Below are positions 1 to 8,768 of a stretch of DNA of 64,000 nucleotides, piece by piece. Below the pieces are notes generated by a model. It was not told the DNA's origin and did not search any database. It worked only from the letters and a program-made list of their open reading frames with translations. This DNA is from Streptomyces muensis (GTDB lineage Bacteria > Actinomycetota > Actinomycetes > Streptomycetales > Streptomycetaceae): NCBI RefSeq assembly GCF_021474425.1, contig NZ_JAKEIP010000004.1, positions 52,344-116,343 of the forward strand, in the 5' to 3' direction. Every line of letters begins with the position of its first letter. The first letter of the stretch is position 1. Both the position numbers and the translations under genes were made by a program.

Positions 1-759
1 GATGCGGATGCAGTCGAGCTCGTCGACAGCGAAGTAGTCGGCCACTCCGGAGACACGCGCGTGCATGTCGGCCCCGCCGAGCGACTCGTCGTCGGCATCC
101 TCTCCGGTGGCCATCTTCACCAGCGGGGGTCCCCCGAGGAAGACCTTGGCCTGCCGGTCCACGAGTACGGAGTAGTCGCACATGCCGGGCACGTACGCAC
201 CGCCGGCCGTGGAATTGCCGAAGACGAGCGCGACGGTGGCGATGCCGCGCGCGGACAGGTCGGTCAGATCGTGGAAGATCTTGCCCGCGTTCACGAAGAG
301 GTCCGACTGGGTGGGCAGATCGGCGCCGCCGGACTCGACGAGATTGATCACCGGTAGCCGGTTGCGGCGGGCGATCTCCAGTGCGCGCAGGGTCTTGCGC
401 AGGGTGTAGGGGTTCATCGCCCCGCCCCGCACGGTGGGGTCATGGGCGATCAGGACGCACTCGACACCGGACACGACACCGATACAGGTCACGATGCTCG
501 CACCGACGGGGAATTCAGTGCCCCAAGCGGCCAGCGACGACAGCTCCAGCAGGGGTGCGTCCCGGTCGACGAGCAACTCGATGCGCTCACGGGCGAGCAG
601 CCGCCCGCGATCCCGGTGCCGCTGGGCGTACTTGGCTCCGCCGCCGGCGCGCGCGAGTTCGAGCTGCTCGTCCAGTGCCGCGATGGCGGCCAGCTGACCC
701 GTGCGGTTGTTCCGGTAGGTCTCGCTCGTCGTGTCGACTCGGGAGCTCAGGACCGGCAT
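1..759 (-). CDS. Acyl-CoA carboxylase carboxyltransferase (beta) subunit, partial
   Basis: Reading leftwards, the frame is open from an ATG at 759 to the window edge, giving the first 253 residues. The protein moves CO2 from carboxybiotin to an acyl-CoA such as propionyl- or acetyl-CoA. Visible family features are the N-terminal repeat of Arg/Lys (KYAQRHRDRGRL), the ESGGADLP segment and the glycine-rich GNSTAGGAYVPGM oxyanion region. GGAG lies 6 bases before the ATG; an in-frame ATG at 771 is possible. The C-terminal half is outside the window. It is divergent from an operon of acyl-CoA ligases and bioY, which fits supply of acyl-CoA and biotin to a carboxylase. The subtype (propionyl, acetyl or other) cannot be told. 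Confidence 0.9.
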   Translation of the reverse strand, partial: MPVLSSRVDTTSETYRNNRTGQLAAIAALDEQLELARAGGGAKYAQRHRDRGRLLARERIELLVDRDAPLLELSSLAAWGTEFPVGASIVTCIGVVSGVECVLIAHDPTVRGGAMNPYTLRKTLRALEIARRNRLPVINLVESGGADLPTQSDLFVNAGKIFHDLTDLSARGIATVALVFGNSTAGGAYVPGMCDYSVLVDRQAKVFLGGPPLVKMATGEDADDESLGGADMHARVSGVADYFAVDELDCIRI

Positions 760-1116
760 GGTCGACTCCATCTCTGCGGTCGCGTGACGGAACTGTTCCC
801 GTCCCGCCACGGGGCGTCGGGCTGGATCTCGCGCCCTGCGAGCCATCTCCCGCCAAAGTGAACGGTCATTTACTAAGTCGCCACTATGACGGACCTCATC
901 GCAAACGGTCAACCACACCCCGTGAAGCCTCGCCATCGCCCGCCCCCAATCAGCAGCGGCGCCGAGCTGTCCGATCCGTTGAACTTTCCTCGCGTCCACC
1001 CTCTAGGCAAGCGCGGTAACGAACCCTAGTCTCCGATTTAGTGAATGGCGAGTCACTAAATCGTCGCCGTTGGCAATCGAATCCGTGCCCGTGTGTCTGC
1101 AGAGAGGCTGACCAGC
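760..1116. promoter_or_regulatory. Divergent intergenic control region
   Basis: This 357-base region separates the carboxylase gene from the acyl-CoA ligase operon and has no convincing gene. It contains a perfect inverted repeat at 1034-1063 and, at 865-890, an imperfect GTCAT/ATGAC repeat around TTACTAAGTCG. The latter resembles the ACTAAATCG half of the perfect repeat. The two sites sit on opposite sides of the region, so one regulator could control both directions; that is an inference. Confidence 0.5.
1034..1063. promoter_or_regulatory. Perfect 11-bp inverted repeat, probable operator
   Basis: The arms CGATTTAGTGA and TCACTAAATCG are exact reverse complements separated by 8 bases. The site lies about 54 bases before the ligase start codon at 1117, a usual place for repression or promoter overlap. 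It is AT-rich for this genome. The size fits a TetR- or GntR-type dimer; no candidate regulator gene is next to it in the window. Confidence 0.65.
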
Positions 1117-2793
1117 ATGGAACCCTCACTCGACGTGACCAGCCTGCACAACCGGCGGGCAGTCCATCGCTGGGAACGCACCAGCGTCGGCGATCTGCTG
1201 GAGCGGATCACCTTCAGCCACCCCGACAAGGAGGCGACGATCGCCGCGGAGGGGGCGTTCGCGGATCCCCGGCTGCGCCGGCTGACCTACCGACAGGCCG
1301 ACGAGCTGACCAGCCAGGTCGCCAACGGCCTGCTCACGCGCGGCCTGCACCGTGGCGACATCGTCATGATGTTCTGCGAGAACTCCATCGAGGGCATCCT
1401 GCTCAAGCTGGGCATCGCCAGAGCCGGACTCGTCTGCGCGCCGATCAACCCGATGATGGCCCCTGACATGGTCGCGGCCATGATCGAACTCGTCGAGCCG
1501 AAGCTGGCCGTGGTGGACGCGGAGCTCTGGCCGCGCGCCCGGCAGACCTTCACCGACCACGGCCTGGAAGTCGCGATCACCGTCACCATCGGCGGCGACC
1601 CCGTTCCCGGCAGCGTCGGCTTCAGCGACTTCGTGGCCGGCCAGAGCACCGACGAGCCGGACGTGGAGATCCACGGCGACGACATCTGGGAGATCCTTTT
1701 CACCTCGGGCACGACCGCCCTGCCCAAAGCCGTGATGATCTCCCACACCTGCACCTACATGGCCGCGCTCGGCTTCGCCCAGTCACTCACCCGGGGCCTG
1801 CGGATCGAGAACGATCTGCGACTGTGCACCTACCTGCCGATGCTTTACCACGTCGGCGACCAGCCCTTCCTGTACTCGACGTTCCTCTCCGCCGGCACCC
1901 TGCTGATCGGCCGGCGACCGGACGCCGCAGCCATCGCACGCTCCATCGCGGGGGAACGACTCACCGCGCTGTGGGCCGGCTCCCCGGCCATGGTCCAGGC
2001 CGTCGACGCGGCGTTCGGCGCGGACGACGATCTCGACGCCACCTGTCTCAAGGTCATCGTCTATGGCTGGGCGGCGCTCCCCCCGGCCACGCTGGAGTCA
2101 CTCAAACGGCACTGCGGCCCGGAGCTGCTGGCGCTGGAGATCTTCGGCCAGACCGAGTCGATCGCCTGTCACCGCTTCTGGCCCGACAAATGGCCCGAGC
2201 TCTACGCACGCACCGCTCCGCAACAGAACTACGTCGGGCTGCCCAGTCCGTTGCTCGCCTCGGTCGTCATGGACCCCGAGGGCAATGACCTCGCCGGTCA
2301 ACCGGGCGTGGCCGGGGAGGCGGTGTACCGGTCACCGGCGATCATGTCGGGCTACTACCGGGACGAAGCAGCCACGCGTGAGGCGTTCCGGTACGGCTGG
2401 TTCCACTCCGGCGACAGCTGCGCCTACGACGATGACGGTCTGAGGATCATGCTCGACCGCTACAAGGACATCATCAAGTCCGGTGGGGAGAACGTCTCCA
2501 GTCTGCGCGTCGAAGCCGTACTCAACCAGCATCCCGACGTCGACAAGGCGGTGGTCGTCGGCCTTCCCCATGCCCGTTGGGGAGAGGCGGTCACCGGCGT
2601 GGTCCTGCGCAGGCCCGGCTCGAAGGCCACCGCTGAGGAGATCATCGAGTTCTGCCGCACGATCCTCGCCGGGTACGAGACCCCCAAGGACATCCTGTTC
2701 GCCGACTCGCTGCCGGAGACCGTGGGCGGCAAAGTCCTCAAGTACAAGCTGCGCGGCGAGTACTCCCACCACTTCGACGGGCAACTGCGATGA
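1117..2793 (+). CDS. AMP-dependent acyl-CoA synthetase (ANL superfamily)
   Basis: This 558-residue protein should activate a carboxylic acid with ATP and CoA through an acyl-adenylate. The phosphate-binding motif is FTSGTTALPKA near residue 194, where the usual second Gly is Ala-Leu. The adenine-site motif is GQTES near 343, GWFHSGD near 426, and the C-terminal catalytic lysine segment GKVLKYKL near 537. The start at 1117 is preceded by AGAGAGG at 9 bases; an in-frame GTG at 1093 lacks a good site. It overlaps the next ligase by ATGA, so the two are translationally coupled. The acid substrate is unknown; medium-chain or cyclic acids are equally possible. Confidence 0.9.
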   Translation: MEPSLDVTSLHNRRAVHRWERTSVGDLLERITFSHPDKEATIAAEGAFADPRLRRLTYRQADELTSQVANGLLTRGLHRGDIVMMFCENSIEGILLKLGIARAGLVCAPINPMMAPDMVAAMIELVEPKLAVVDAELWPRARQTFTDHGLEVAITVTIGGDPVPGSVGFSDFVAGQSTDEPDVEIHGDDIWEILFTSGTTALPKAVMISHTCTYMAALGFAQSLTRGLRIENDLRLCTYLPMLYHVGDQPFLYSTFLSAGTLLIGRRPDAAAIARSIAGERLTALWAGSPAMVQAVDAAFGADDDLDATCLKVIVYGWAALPPATLESLKRHCGPELLALEIFGQTESIACHRFWPDKWPELYARTAPQQNYVGLPSPLLASVVMDPEGNDLAGQPGVAGEAVYRSPAIMSGYYRDEAATREAFRYGWFHSGDSCAYDDDGLRIMLDRYKDIIKSGGENVSSLRVEAVLNQHPDVDKAVVVGLPHARWGEAVTGVVLRRPGSKATAEEIIEFCRTILAGYETPKDILFADSLPETVGGKVLKYKLRGEYSHHFDGQLR

Positions 2794-4685
2794 GTGGCGC
2801 ACCGGAGGCCGGAGGCTGGGCCGCCACGCACCGGCGCAGTCTGACCGACGCCGAGGAATTCTGGCTCGAAGCCGCCGAGGCCGTTGCCTGGGACCGGGCG
2901 CCGACCGTCGCTCTGGATTCATCCGCGGCACCGCTGTACCGATGGTTCCCCGACGGCCGCCTGAACACCTGCTTCAACGCCCTGGACCGGCACGTCTCTT
3001 GTGGACGCGGCGAGCAGGACGCGGTGATCCACCAGTCCGCGTATGGCCCTTCCAGCCGACTGAGCTACCGGGAACTGACTGAGCGGACCGCGCGCTTCGC
3101 CGGCGTGCTTCGGGCGCAGGGTGTCCAGGTCGGGGACCGCGTTCTGATCTACATGCCGATGATTCCCGAAGCCGTCGTGGCGATGCTGGCGTGTGCCCGT
3201 CTGGGCGCCGTGCACTCGGTGGTGTTCGGCGGTTTCGGCGCCCAGGAGCTGGCCGGCCGGATCGACGACGCCGCGCCGACGGTGATCGTGTTCGCCTCCT
3301 GCGGCATCGAACCACGCGGCGTCGTGGCGTACAAACCGCTCATGGACGAGGCACTCACGCTGGCCAAGCACCGGCCCCGCGCGAAAGTGGTGTTCCAGCG
3401 GCCGGAGTTGCCGATCGAACTCGACGAGGGCGAACTGGACTGGGCGCAAGCCATGTCGACAGCGCGGCCGGCCGCCTGCGTGGCGGTGGCGGCGACGGAT
3501 CCGCTCTACATCCTCTACACCTCCGGCACGACCGGCCGCCCCAAGGGAGTCGTACGCGACAACGGCGGTCACGCCGTCGCGATGACCTGGTCACTGCGCA
3601 ACATCTACGACACTGGTCCGGGTGACGTCTTCTGGGCCGCCTCGGACATCGGCTGGGTCGTCGGCCACTCCTACGTCGTCTACGCGCCGCTGCTGGCCGG
3701 GGCTACGACGATCTTGTACGAGGGCAAACCGGTCGGCACACCCGACGCGGGCGCCTTCTGGCGCATCGTTGAGCGGCACAGGGTGAGGACTCTGTTCACC
3801 GCGCCGACCGCCATGCGCGCCATCCGTCGAGCCGACCCCGACGGCAGCTTCGCCCGGTCCGCTGATCTGAGCAGCCTGCGGTCGCTGTTCCTCGCCGGTG
3901 AACGGCTCGACCCGGACACGTATGCGTGGGCCGCGGACCTGCTCGGCGTGCCGGTCGTCGACCACTGGTGGCAGACCGAGACCGGCTGGGCGATCTGCGC
4001 CAACCCCCGTGGCCTGGACGATCTGCCGATCAAGGCGGGGTCGCCGTCGGTACCGATGCCCGGCTACGACGTGCGCGTCCTCGACGAGGCCGGCCGGGAC
4101 GTGCCCGTCGGCAGCGAGGGTGCCATCGCGATCCGGTTGCCACTGCCACCGGGAGCGCTGACCTCCCTGTGGGGCGACGACGACTGGTACATCAGCTCGT
4201 ATCTCGACACACATCCGGGCTTCTACACGACAGGGGACGGAGGATTCGTCGACGAGGACGGTTACGTCTACGTCATGGGGCGCACCGACGACGTCATCAA
4301 CGTCGCCGGCCACCGACTCTCCACGGGCGCGATCGAAGCGGTCGTCGCGGCCCATCCGGCGGTCGCCGAATGCGCGGTGATCGGGGTGGCCGACGAACTG
4401 AAGGGACAGCTGCCCCGGGCACTGGTCGTCTTCAAGGCCGGAGTCGACATCGAGCGGGAGTTGCTGACCAGGCAGATCGTGGCCGCCGTGCGGCAGGCGA
4501 TCGGCCCCGTCGCGGCCTTCCGTGAGGTCTCGGTCGTCGACGCGCTGCCCAAGACCCGCTCGGGCAAGGTGCTGCGACGCACCATGCGTGAGATCGCCGA
4601 CGGCAAGTCGCCGACGGTGCCGCCCACGATCGAGGATCCGAGTGTCCTCGACGCACTCCGGCCCCTGCTGCGCCCGACCAGCTGA
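2790..4685 (+). CDS. prpE: Propionyl-CoA synthetase-like acetyl-CoA synthetase family enzyme
   Basis: A 631-residue AMP-forming short-chain acyl-CoA synthetase. It shows the ACAS N-terminal domain, the YTSGTTGRPKG loop near residue 242, the DHWWQTETGW motif typical of acetyl/propionyl-CoA synthetases near 390, the GRTDDVINVAGHRLS hinge, and the GKVLRR lysine motif near 591. The length and the ICANPRGL stretch fit PrpE better than Acs. It begins inside the stop codon of the preceding ligase (ATGA). Beside an acyl-CoA carboxylase, propionyl-CoA formation and carboxylation to methylmalonyl-CoA is a sensible pairing. Substrate preference is inferred from family resemblance only. Confidence 0.85.
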   Translation: MSGAPEAGGWAATHRRSLTDAEEFWLEAAEAVAWDRAPTVALDSSAAPLYRWFPDGRLNTCFNALDRHVSCGRGEQDAVIHQSAYGPSSRLSYRELTERTARFAGVLRAQGVQVGDRVLIYMPMIPEAVVAMLACARLGAVHSVVFGGFGAQELAGRIDDAAPTVIVFASCGIEPRGVVAYKPLMDEALTLAKHRPRAKVVFQRPELPIELDEGELDWAQAMSTARPAACVAVAATDPLYILYTSGTTGRPKGVVRDNGGHAVAMTWSLRNIYDTGPGDVFWAASDIGWVVGHSYVVYAPLLAGATTILYEGKPVGTPDAGAFWRIVERHRVRTLFTAPTAMRAIRRADPDGSFARSADLSSLRSLFLAGERLDPDTYAWAADLLGVPVVDHWWQTETGWAICANPRGLDDLPIKAGSPSVPMPGYDVRVLDEAGRDVPVGSEGAIAIRLPLPPGALTSLWGDDDWYISSYLDTHPGFYTTGDGGFVDEDGYVYVMGRTDDVINVAGHRLSTGAIEAVVAAHPAVAECAVIGVADELKGQLPRALVVFKAGVDIERELLTRQIVAAVRQAIGPVAAFREVSVVDALPKTRSGKVLRRTMREIADGKSPTVPPTIEDPSVLDALRPLLRPTS

Positions 4686-4697
4686 TCGATTCCCATG

Positions 4698-4732
4698 CTT
4701 CGTGCGACGAAGACCCGATCACGGTTTCGTCG
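4698..4732. promoter_or_regulatory. Overlapping inverted repeats between prpE and bioY
   Basis: CTTCGT and ACGAAG form a perfect 6-bp inverted repeat with a 3-base loop at 4698-4712. The second arm (CGACGAA) can alternatively pair with TTCGTCG at 4726-4732. Two competing hairpins could attenuate or process the transcript, or the repeats could be a regulator site for bioY. No U-run follows, so it is not a clear intrinsic terminator. Confidence 0.35.
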
Positions 4733-4756
4733 TCGTTCCACTTCGAGGAGTTACCC

Positions 4757-5344
4757 ATGGCGACTGCAGCCATCGCATCCGATCGGCCGCGGGTCCTGGC
4801 CGATCTCATTCCCGGTGCTCTCGCCCGGGACGCCATCCTCGTGCTCGCCGGGGCGGGGGTGATGGGCGTCAGCGCCCAGGTCGCGATCCACACTCCGCTC
4901 TCACCCGTTCCTTTCACTCTGCAGACCTTCGCGGTACTCGTCGTCGGCGCCGCCCTGGGCACCGGCCGAGGCGCATGGGCGGCGCTGACCTACGTGTCCG
5001 TCGGGATCGCCGGGGTGCCCTGGTTCGCCGCGCACGGTTCTGGCTGGGGCGGCCCGAGTTTCGGATACGTCATCGGGCTTGCCCTCGCCGCGCCCCTCGC
5101 CGGACTGTTGGCCGAGCACCGTGCCGACCGGCACGTCGTGGGTACGGTCGTGCTCATGGCACTCGGGACGGCCGTGGTCTACCTGTGCGGCACGCTGTGG
5201 TTGGCGCACGCGCTGTCACTGGGCGCGGAGAAGTCCTTTGAATTGGGCGTGCGGCCCTTCCTCGTCGCCGACGTGCTCAAGTGCGCAGCCGCGGCGGGGG
5301 CGTTGCCCGCGACTTGGAAAATCGTCGACCGCTTCACGTCCTGA
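4757..5344 (+). CDS. bioY: Biotin transporter BioY
   Basis: A 195-residue integral membrane protein, the substrate-binding S component of ECF-type biotin uptake. Family marks are the TPLSPVPFTLQTFAVLVVGAALG segment, GIAGVPWFAAHGSGWGG and a conserved GxLxGY-like GYVIGLALAAPLAG region, with about six membrane helices. GAGGAG lies 8 bases before the ATG. Dedicated bioM/bioN genes are not adjacent, so it may act alone or use a shared ECF module. Its place after two acyl-CoA ligases and opposite a biotin-dependent carboxylase suggests it supplies the carboxylase cofactor. Confidence 0.92.
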   Translation: MATAAIASDRPRVLADLIPGALARDAILVLAGAGVMGVSAQVAIHTPLSPVPFTLQTFAVLVVGAALGTGRGAWAALTYVSVGIAGVPWFAAHGSGWGGPSFGYVIGLALAAPLAGLLAEHRADRHVVGTVVLMALGTAVVYLCGTLWLAHALSLGAEKSFELGVRPFLVADVLKCAAAAGALPATWKIVDRFTS

Positions 5345-5433
5345 GGTGCCGACTGCCGTGTCGCGGTTGAGCAGGACCGGCCGCGGGCGGCGCCAAGCCT
5401 TCCTTGGAGCCACAGTTCGAAGGGGCGGCGGGC

Positions 5434-6585
5434 TCACCGCGCCTCCGACTCCCACCCACCGGAGGGCATCCCGTCGAAGCGCCGGTGCGTCAGGCGGAAG
5501 AGCAGGATGGCCAGATGCAGGCGGGTGCGTCCCAACGCTTCCCTGGGGTCGTAGCCCCAGGCCTCAGTCAGACTCGGCATACGGGCCGCAACCGTCGAGT
5601 GATGCAGGTTCCGAACCGCGGCGATAGCACGGAAGCTCGACCCTTCCGCGAGCAGAGAGAGTTCGGGGAGCGTCCAGCCGGTGCGCAGGGCCGACTCGAT
5701 GTTCGCCACGTCTTGTGGCGCGTGGGTCGAATGGTCGAGCAGGCTCGCCAGTTCGACGAGTGCTCCGTAGTCCTCGGCCAGGGCGACATCTTCGTCGGAG
5801 CGCACACGCAGCGCGAACAGCGCCGACTTCCACGACTCGGCCAGATCCCCCGGCACTGCCGGCTTCCCCACCCCTCCGCAGGACACAGGGACGCGCTCCG
5901 GGACGATCCCGCCACGGACGAGTCCCCATGGTGTGAGGAGGACAGCCCAGGCCCCCGTCTCTGGAATCGGTTCGGACAGCAGCAGGGCGACGGCCCGGTA
6001 TCTCCTGTATGGGTCGAGCCGCAAGCATGTCGTTGCCTCAAGAAGCTGGTCACCGTGTCGCGCCGCGGACTGAAGCAGCCACTCGATGCTACGCGTTGGC
6101 TTCGAACGGATGTCGTCACGTCCCGCTGTGACTCCGATTGCTCGCGCGAGCCTCTCCAGGATGAGAGCATCAGCGTCCGGATCAGCGCTCACTCGCTCGC
6201 ATCGCACGTACGAACTCTCGTCGACGCGGCGGGTGAGGAAGGCCGCCATCTCGTAGTCGTCCGGTGCCGCGTACGGTCGTCCGACAGGGAAACGCACGAC
6301 GCGTCGGGTCGGCGACAGATAACTGATCGGCGCCTTTGCGAGGTCGGACGCGGCCTGGACCAGCACTTCGACGTCCGCGTATTGCGCGACGAGTTCGTCG
6401 AAGTACTCCACCACTTCCAGCACGCGAGCGGCCGAGCTCGGCCGCGTTCGCGAGGATGACCCAACAACGGTAGGCCCGACCGGATCGGGCGCCCCAGTGC
6501 CGACGGGGCCAGTCAAGCTGAAACCGGTCGTCACAACACCCAGTGCACGTGCTGGCGGCTTCTGCTGACGCTGTGCGCTGTTCAC
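5434..6585 (-). CDS. PucR/CdaR-type transcriptional regulator
   Basis: A 383-residue protein ending in the PucR C-terminal helix-turn-helix (residues about 310-375). The signature there is ELSLLAEGSSFRAIAAVRNLHHSTVAARM followed by LGRTRLHLAILLFRL. The upstream part is probably a diverged GGDEF-like ligand-sensing region. The chosen GTG at 6585 has GGGAG 7 bases upstream; a longer frame starts at 6705 without such a site. Family members activate or repress nearby catabolic genes in response to their substrates. The gene lies downstream of the aldehyde dehydrogenase on the same strand, so it is a candidate regulator of that operon. Substrate and operator are unknown. Confidence 0.8.
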   Translation of the reverse strand: MNSAQRQQKPPARALGVVTTGFSLTGPVGTGAPDPVGPTVVGSSSRTRPSSAARVLEVVEYFDELVAQYADVEVLVQAASDLAKAPISYLSPTRRVVRFPVGRPYAAPDDYEMAAFLTRRVDESSYVRCERVSADPDADALILERLARAIGVTAGRDDIRSKPTRSIEWLLQSAARHGDQLLEATTCLRLDPYRRYRAVALLLSEPIPETGAWAVLLTPWGLVRGGIVPERVPVSCGGVGKPAVPGDLAESWKSALFALRVRSDEDVALAEDYGALVELASLLDHSTHAPQDVANIESALRTGWTLPELSLLAEGSSFRAIAAVRNLHHSTVAARMPSLTEAWGYDPREALGRTRLHLAILLFRLTHRRFDGMPSGGWESEAR

Positions 6586-7010
6586 TGGCCAACTCCCTGG
6601 GTACGAGCAGTCCGCTCCGGCGGCCTGGAGTCGGGTGCCCCGACCGCGAACGGACGTGTCCGCCCGTCGCGGACATGGCGCGTTCCGGTCGGCGCCCGCA
6701 GTCACAAACCGGGCAAGAGTGTGGCGACTTTTCGCGTGCCGACCACCTCAGAGTGCGTAGTGACTGGACACGGTGTCAAGAGTTACTGCGCACCTCACAC
6801 AGCCGCAGGGCACCGTCGACGAGCCGGCTCCCGCCCGCGGTCTTCATGGAGTATGTGTCCTAAATCGATCAGGCCGGAGACTCCTGCGCAGCCGATCAGG
6901 CACCGAGAACGCGCCATTGCGAGCTCTCGCGGAGTCGGCGGCAGGGCTTCGGCTACCGCCGGCACCACTACGTCCCCTCCTGTCCACACCGCGGGCGACA
7001 GGACGGACGG
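6586..7010. other. Intergenic region without a recognisable gene
   Basis: This 425-base stretch lies between the end of the aldehyde dehydrogenase gene and the start of the PucR gene, both on the minus strand. It should contain the PucR promoter and perhaps a terminator. No clear inverted repeat, terminator or conserved reading frame was seen. Confidence 0.4.
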
Positions 7011-8495
7011 TCACGCGAACGGGTAGCCCTCGGCAAGGTCGGCAGTCAGGTTCGTCGGGATGTTGTACGACTTGTACTCCAGGAACGACTCAAACCCTTC
7101 CGGTCCGTGCTCACGCCCGATGCCTGATTTCTTGATCCCGCCGAAGGGTGAAGTCGCCGTCGCCGAAAACCTGTTGACACCGACTGTTCCGGTATCCAGC
7201 TTCTTCGCGATGGACATGGCGTGCTGTTCGTCACGCCCGAACACACCGCCGTGCAAGCCGAAGTCGGAGTCGTTCGCGATCTCGATTGCCTGGGATTCGC
7301 TCTCGTACGGGATGAAGCAAGTCACCGGGCCGAAGATCTCCTCACGCGCGATCGCCATGGAGTTGTCCACCTCGGTGAAGACGGTGGGCTCCACGAAATA
7401 GCCGCGGGTGAGCCCTTGGGGCCGTCCCCCGCCGACGGCGACCTTGGCGCCCGATGCCCGGCCTTGCTCGATGTAGCCCAGGACCCGTTCGTAATGCCGG
7501 CGGGAGGCGAGCGGGCCCATGGTCGTGTCGGGGTCCATCGGGTCTCCGAGCACCTGCTTCTTGGACGCCTCGATGAACGCCTCGACGACGTCGTCGTACC
7601 GTGCGCGAGACACGAGGACCCGGGAGTTCGACGTACACACCTGGCCGGCGTTGGACCACGCACCGAACGCGAGCAACGGGATGAGTTCGTCGATGTCGAC
7701 GTCGTCCAGCACGATCGCGGCGGACTTGCCACCCAGCTCAAGCTGGAGCCGCTTCATCTCAGGGGCGGCGACCGACGCGATCCGCGCGCCGGACGCCGAA
7801 CTGCCGGTGAAGGCGACCTTGCGCACGTCGGGGTGGATCACCATCGACTCGCCGGTGTCCGCGCCGCCGTGCACCATGTTGACCACACCGGGGGGCGCAC
7901 CGGCACTGGTGCAGATCTGTGTGAACAGCGCCGCGCCGAACGGGGTCTCGGGCGAGGGCTTCAGTACAACGGTGCATCCGCTCAGCAGGGCTGGAATCGC
8001 CTTCTTGACCTCCCGAAGGGCCGCGTTCCACGGCGTGATGCCGGCGACCACTCCGATGGGACGTCTTGAGATGAACGCGCTCCCGAAAGAGTCCTGGCGA
8101 AGATAGTCGAAGACGACATCGCCCACAGACTGGACATAGGCGTCGATCAGCTCCACCGCGCCGGAGAGCCCCAGCGAAGCGGAGTAAGGGGACCCCATCG
8201 ACCTGGTATGCAGATCCGCGAGTTCCTCGCGCCGAGCACGTATCTCGTCCTGGATCCGCCGCACCAGTGCGATGCGGTCTTCGAGGTTGAAGTCGGCCCA
8301 ATCACCGTGCAGGGCGGCTTGAGCCGACCCGACGGCACGATCGACTTCTGCGGGTGTGGCGTTGGCGCTCGAGGCCCACTGCTCCTCAGTGAAGGGGTTG
8401 ATCACGGGGTGCGTGACGGTTCCAGACGCCGCGCGCCAGGAACCGTCGATGAAGAGACCGGGGTAGCGCAACTCTTTGTAGTCGGACTCGTGCAC
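7011..8495 (-). CDS. NAD(P)-dependent aldehyde dehydrogenase
   Basis: A 494-residue ALDH superfamily member that should oxidise an aldehyde to its carboxylic acid. The active site is complete: Cys287 in NAGQVCTS, Glu253 in LQLELGGKS, Asn in GITPWNAAL, Rossmann FTGSSASG and EEIFGP. It is the full-length, collinear paralogue of the protein at 22179-23663, which has lost the catalytic Cys. It lies downstream of a family III CoA-transferase on the same strand. Oxidation of a pathway aldehyde before CoA activation is the simplest role; the aldehyde itself is not identifiable. Confidence 0.92.
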   Translation of the reverse strand: MHESDYKELRYPGLFIDGSWRAASGTVTHPVINPFTEEQWASSANATPAEVDRAVGSAQAALHGDWADFNLEDRIALVRRIQDEIRARREELADLHTRSMGSPYSASLGLSGAVELIDAYVQSVGDVVFDYLRQDSFGSAFISRRPIGVVAGITPWNAALREVKKAIPALLSGCTVVLKPSPETPFGAALFTQICTSAGAPPGVVNMVHGGADTGESMVIHPDVRKVAFTGSSASGARIASVAAPEMKRLQLELGGKSAAIVLDDVDIDELIPLLAFGAWSNAGQVCTSNSRVLVSRARYDDVVEAFIEASKKQVLGDPMDPDTTMGPLASRRHYERVLGYIEQGRASGAKVAVGGGRPQGLTRGYFVEPTVFTEVDNSMAIAREEIFGPVTCFIPYESESQAIEIANDSDFGLHGGVFGRDEQHAMSIAKKLDTGTVGVNRFSATATSPFGGIKKSGIGREHGPEGFESFLEYKSYNIPTNLTADLAEGYPFA

Positions 8496-8768
8496 AGTGG
8501 GCTCCTATTCGCACACTCTTGATGAGAGTCGCCCCTGTCCGTGAGCTCCGCTTTGGACAACATGATCGGGCGGTCTTCGTGAAGGCACAACACAGGTTTT
8601 GGCGCAGTGATGCGGGGGACGTATCGGCTCCTGACGCGAGCGGCCGCCCCGGGCCACTCCGGAACAGAATCCCCACGCACACAGTGTCCCCTTGTCAGGA
8701 ATACGGCTGAGCCGCAGCAAGGCGGGGCGATTCGCATCGCACGCCGCTTGTCCGGGCGTGGTCGCGAG

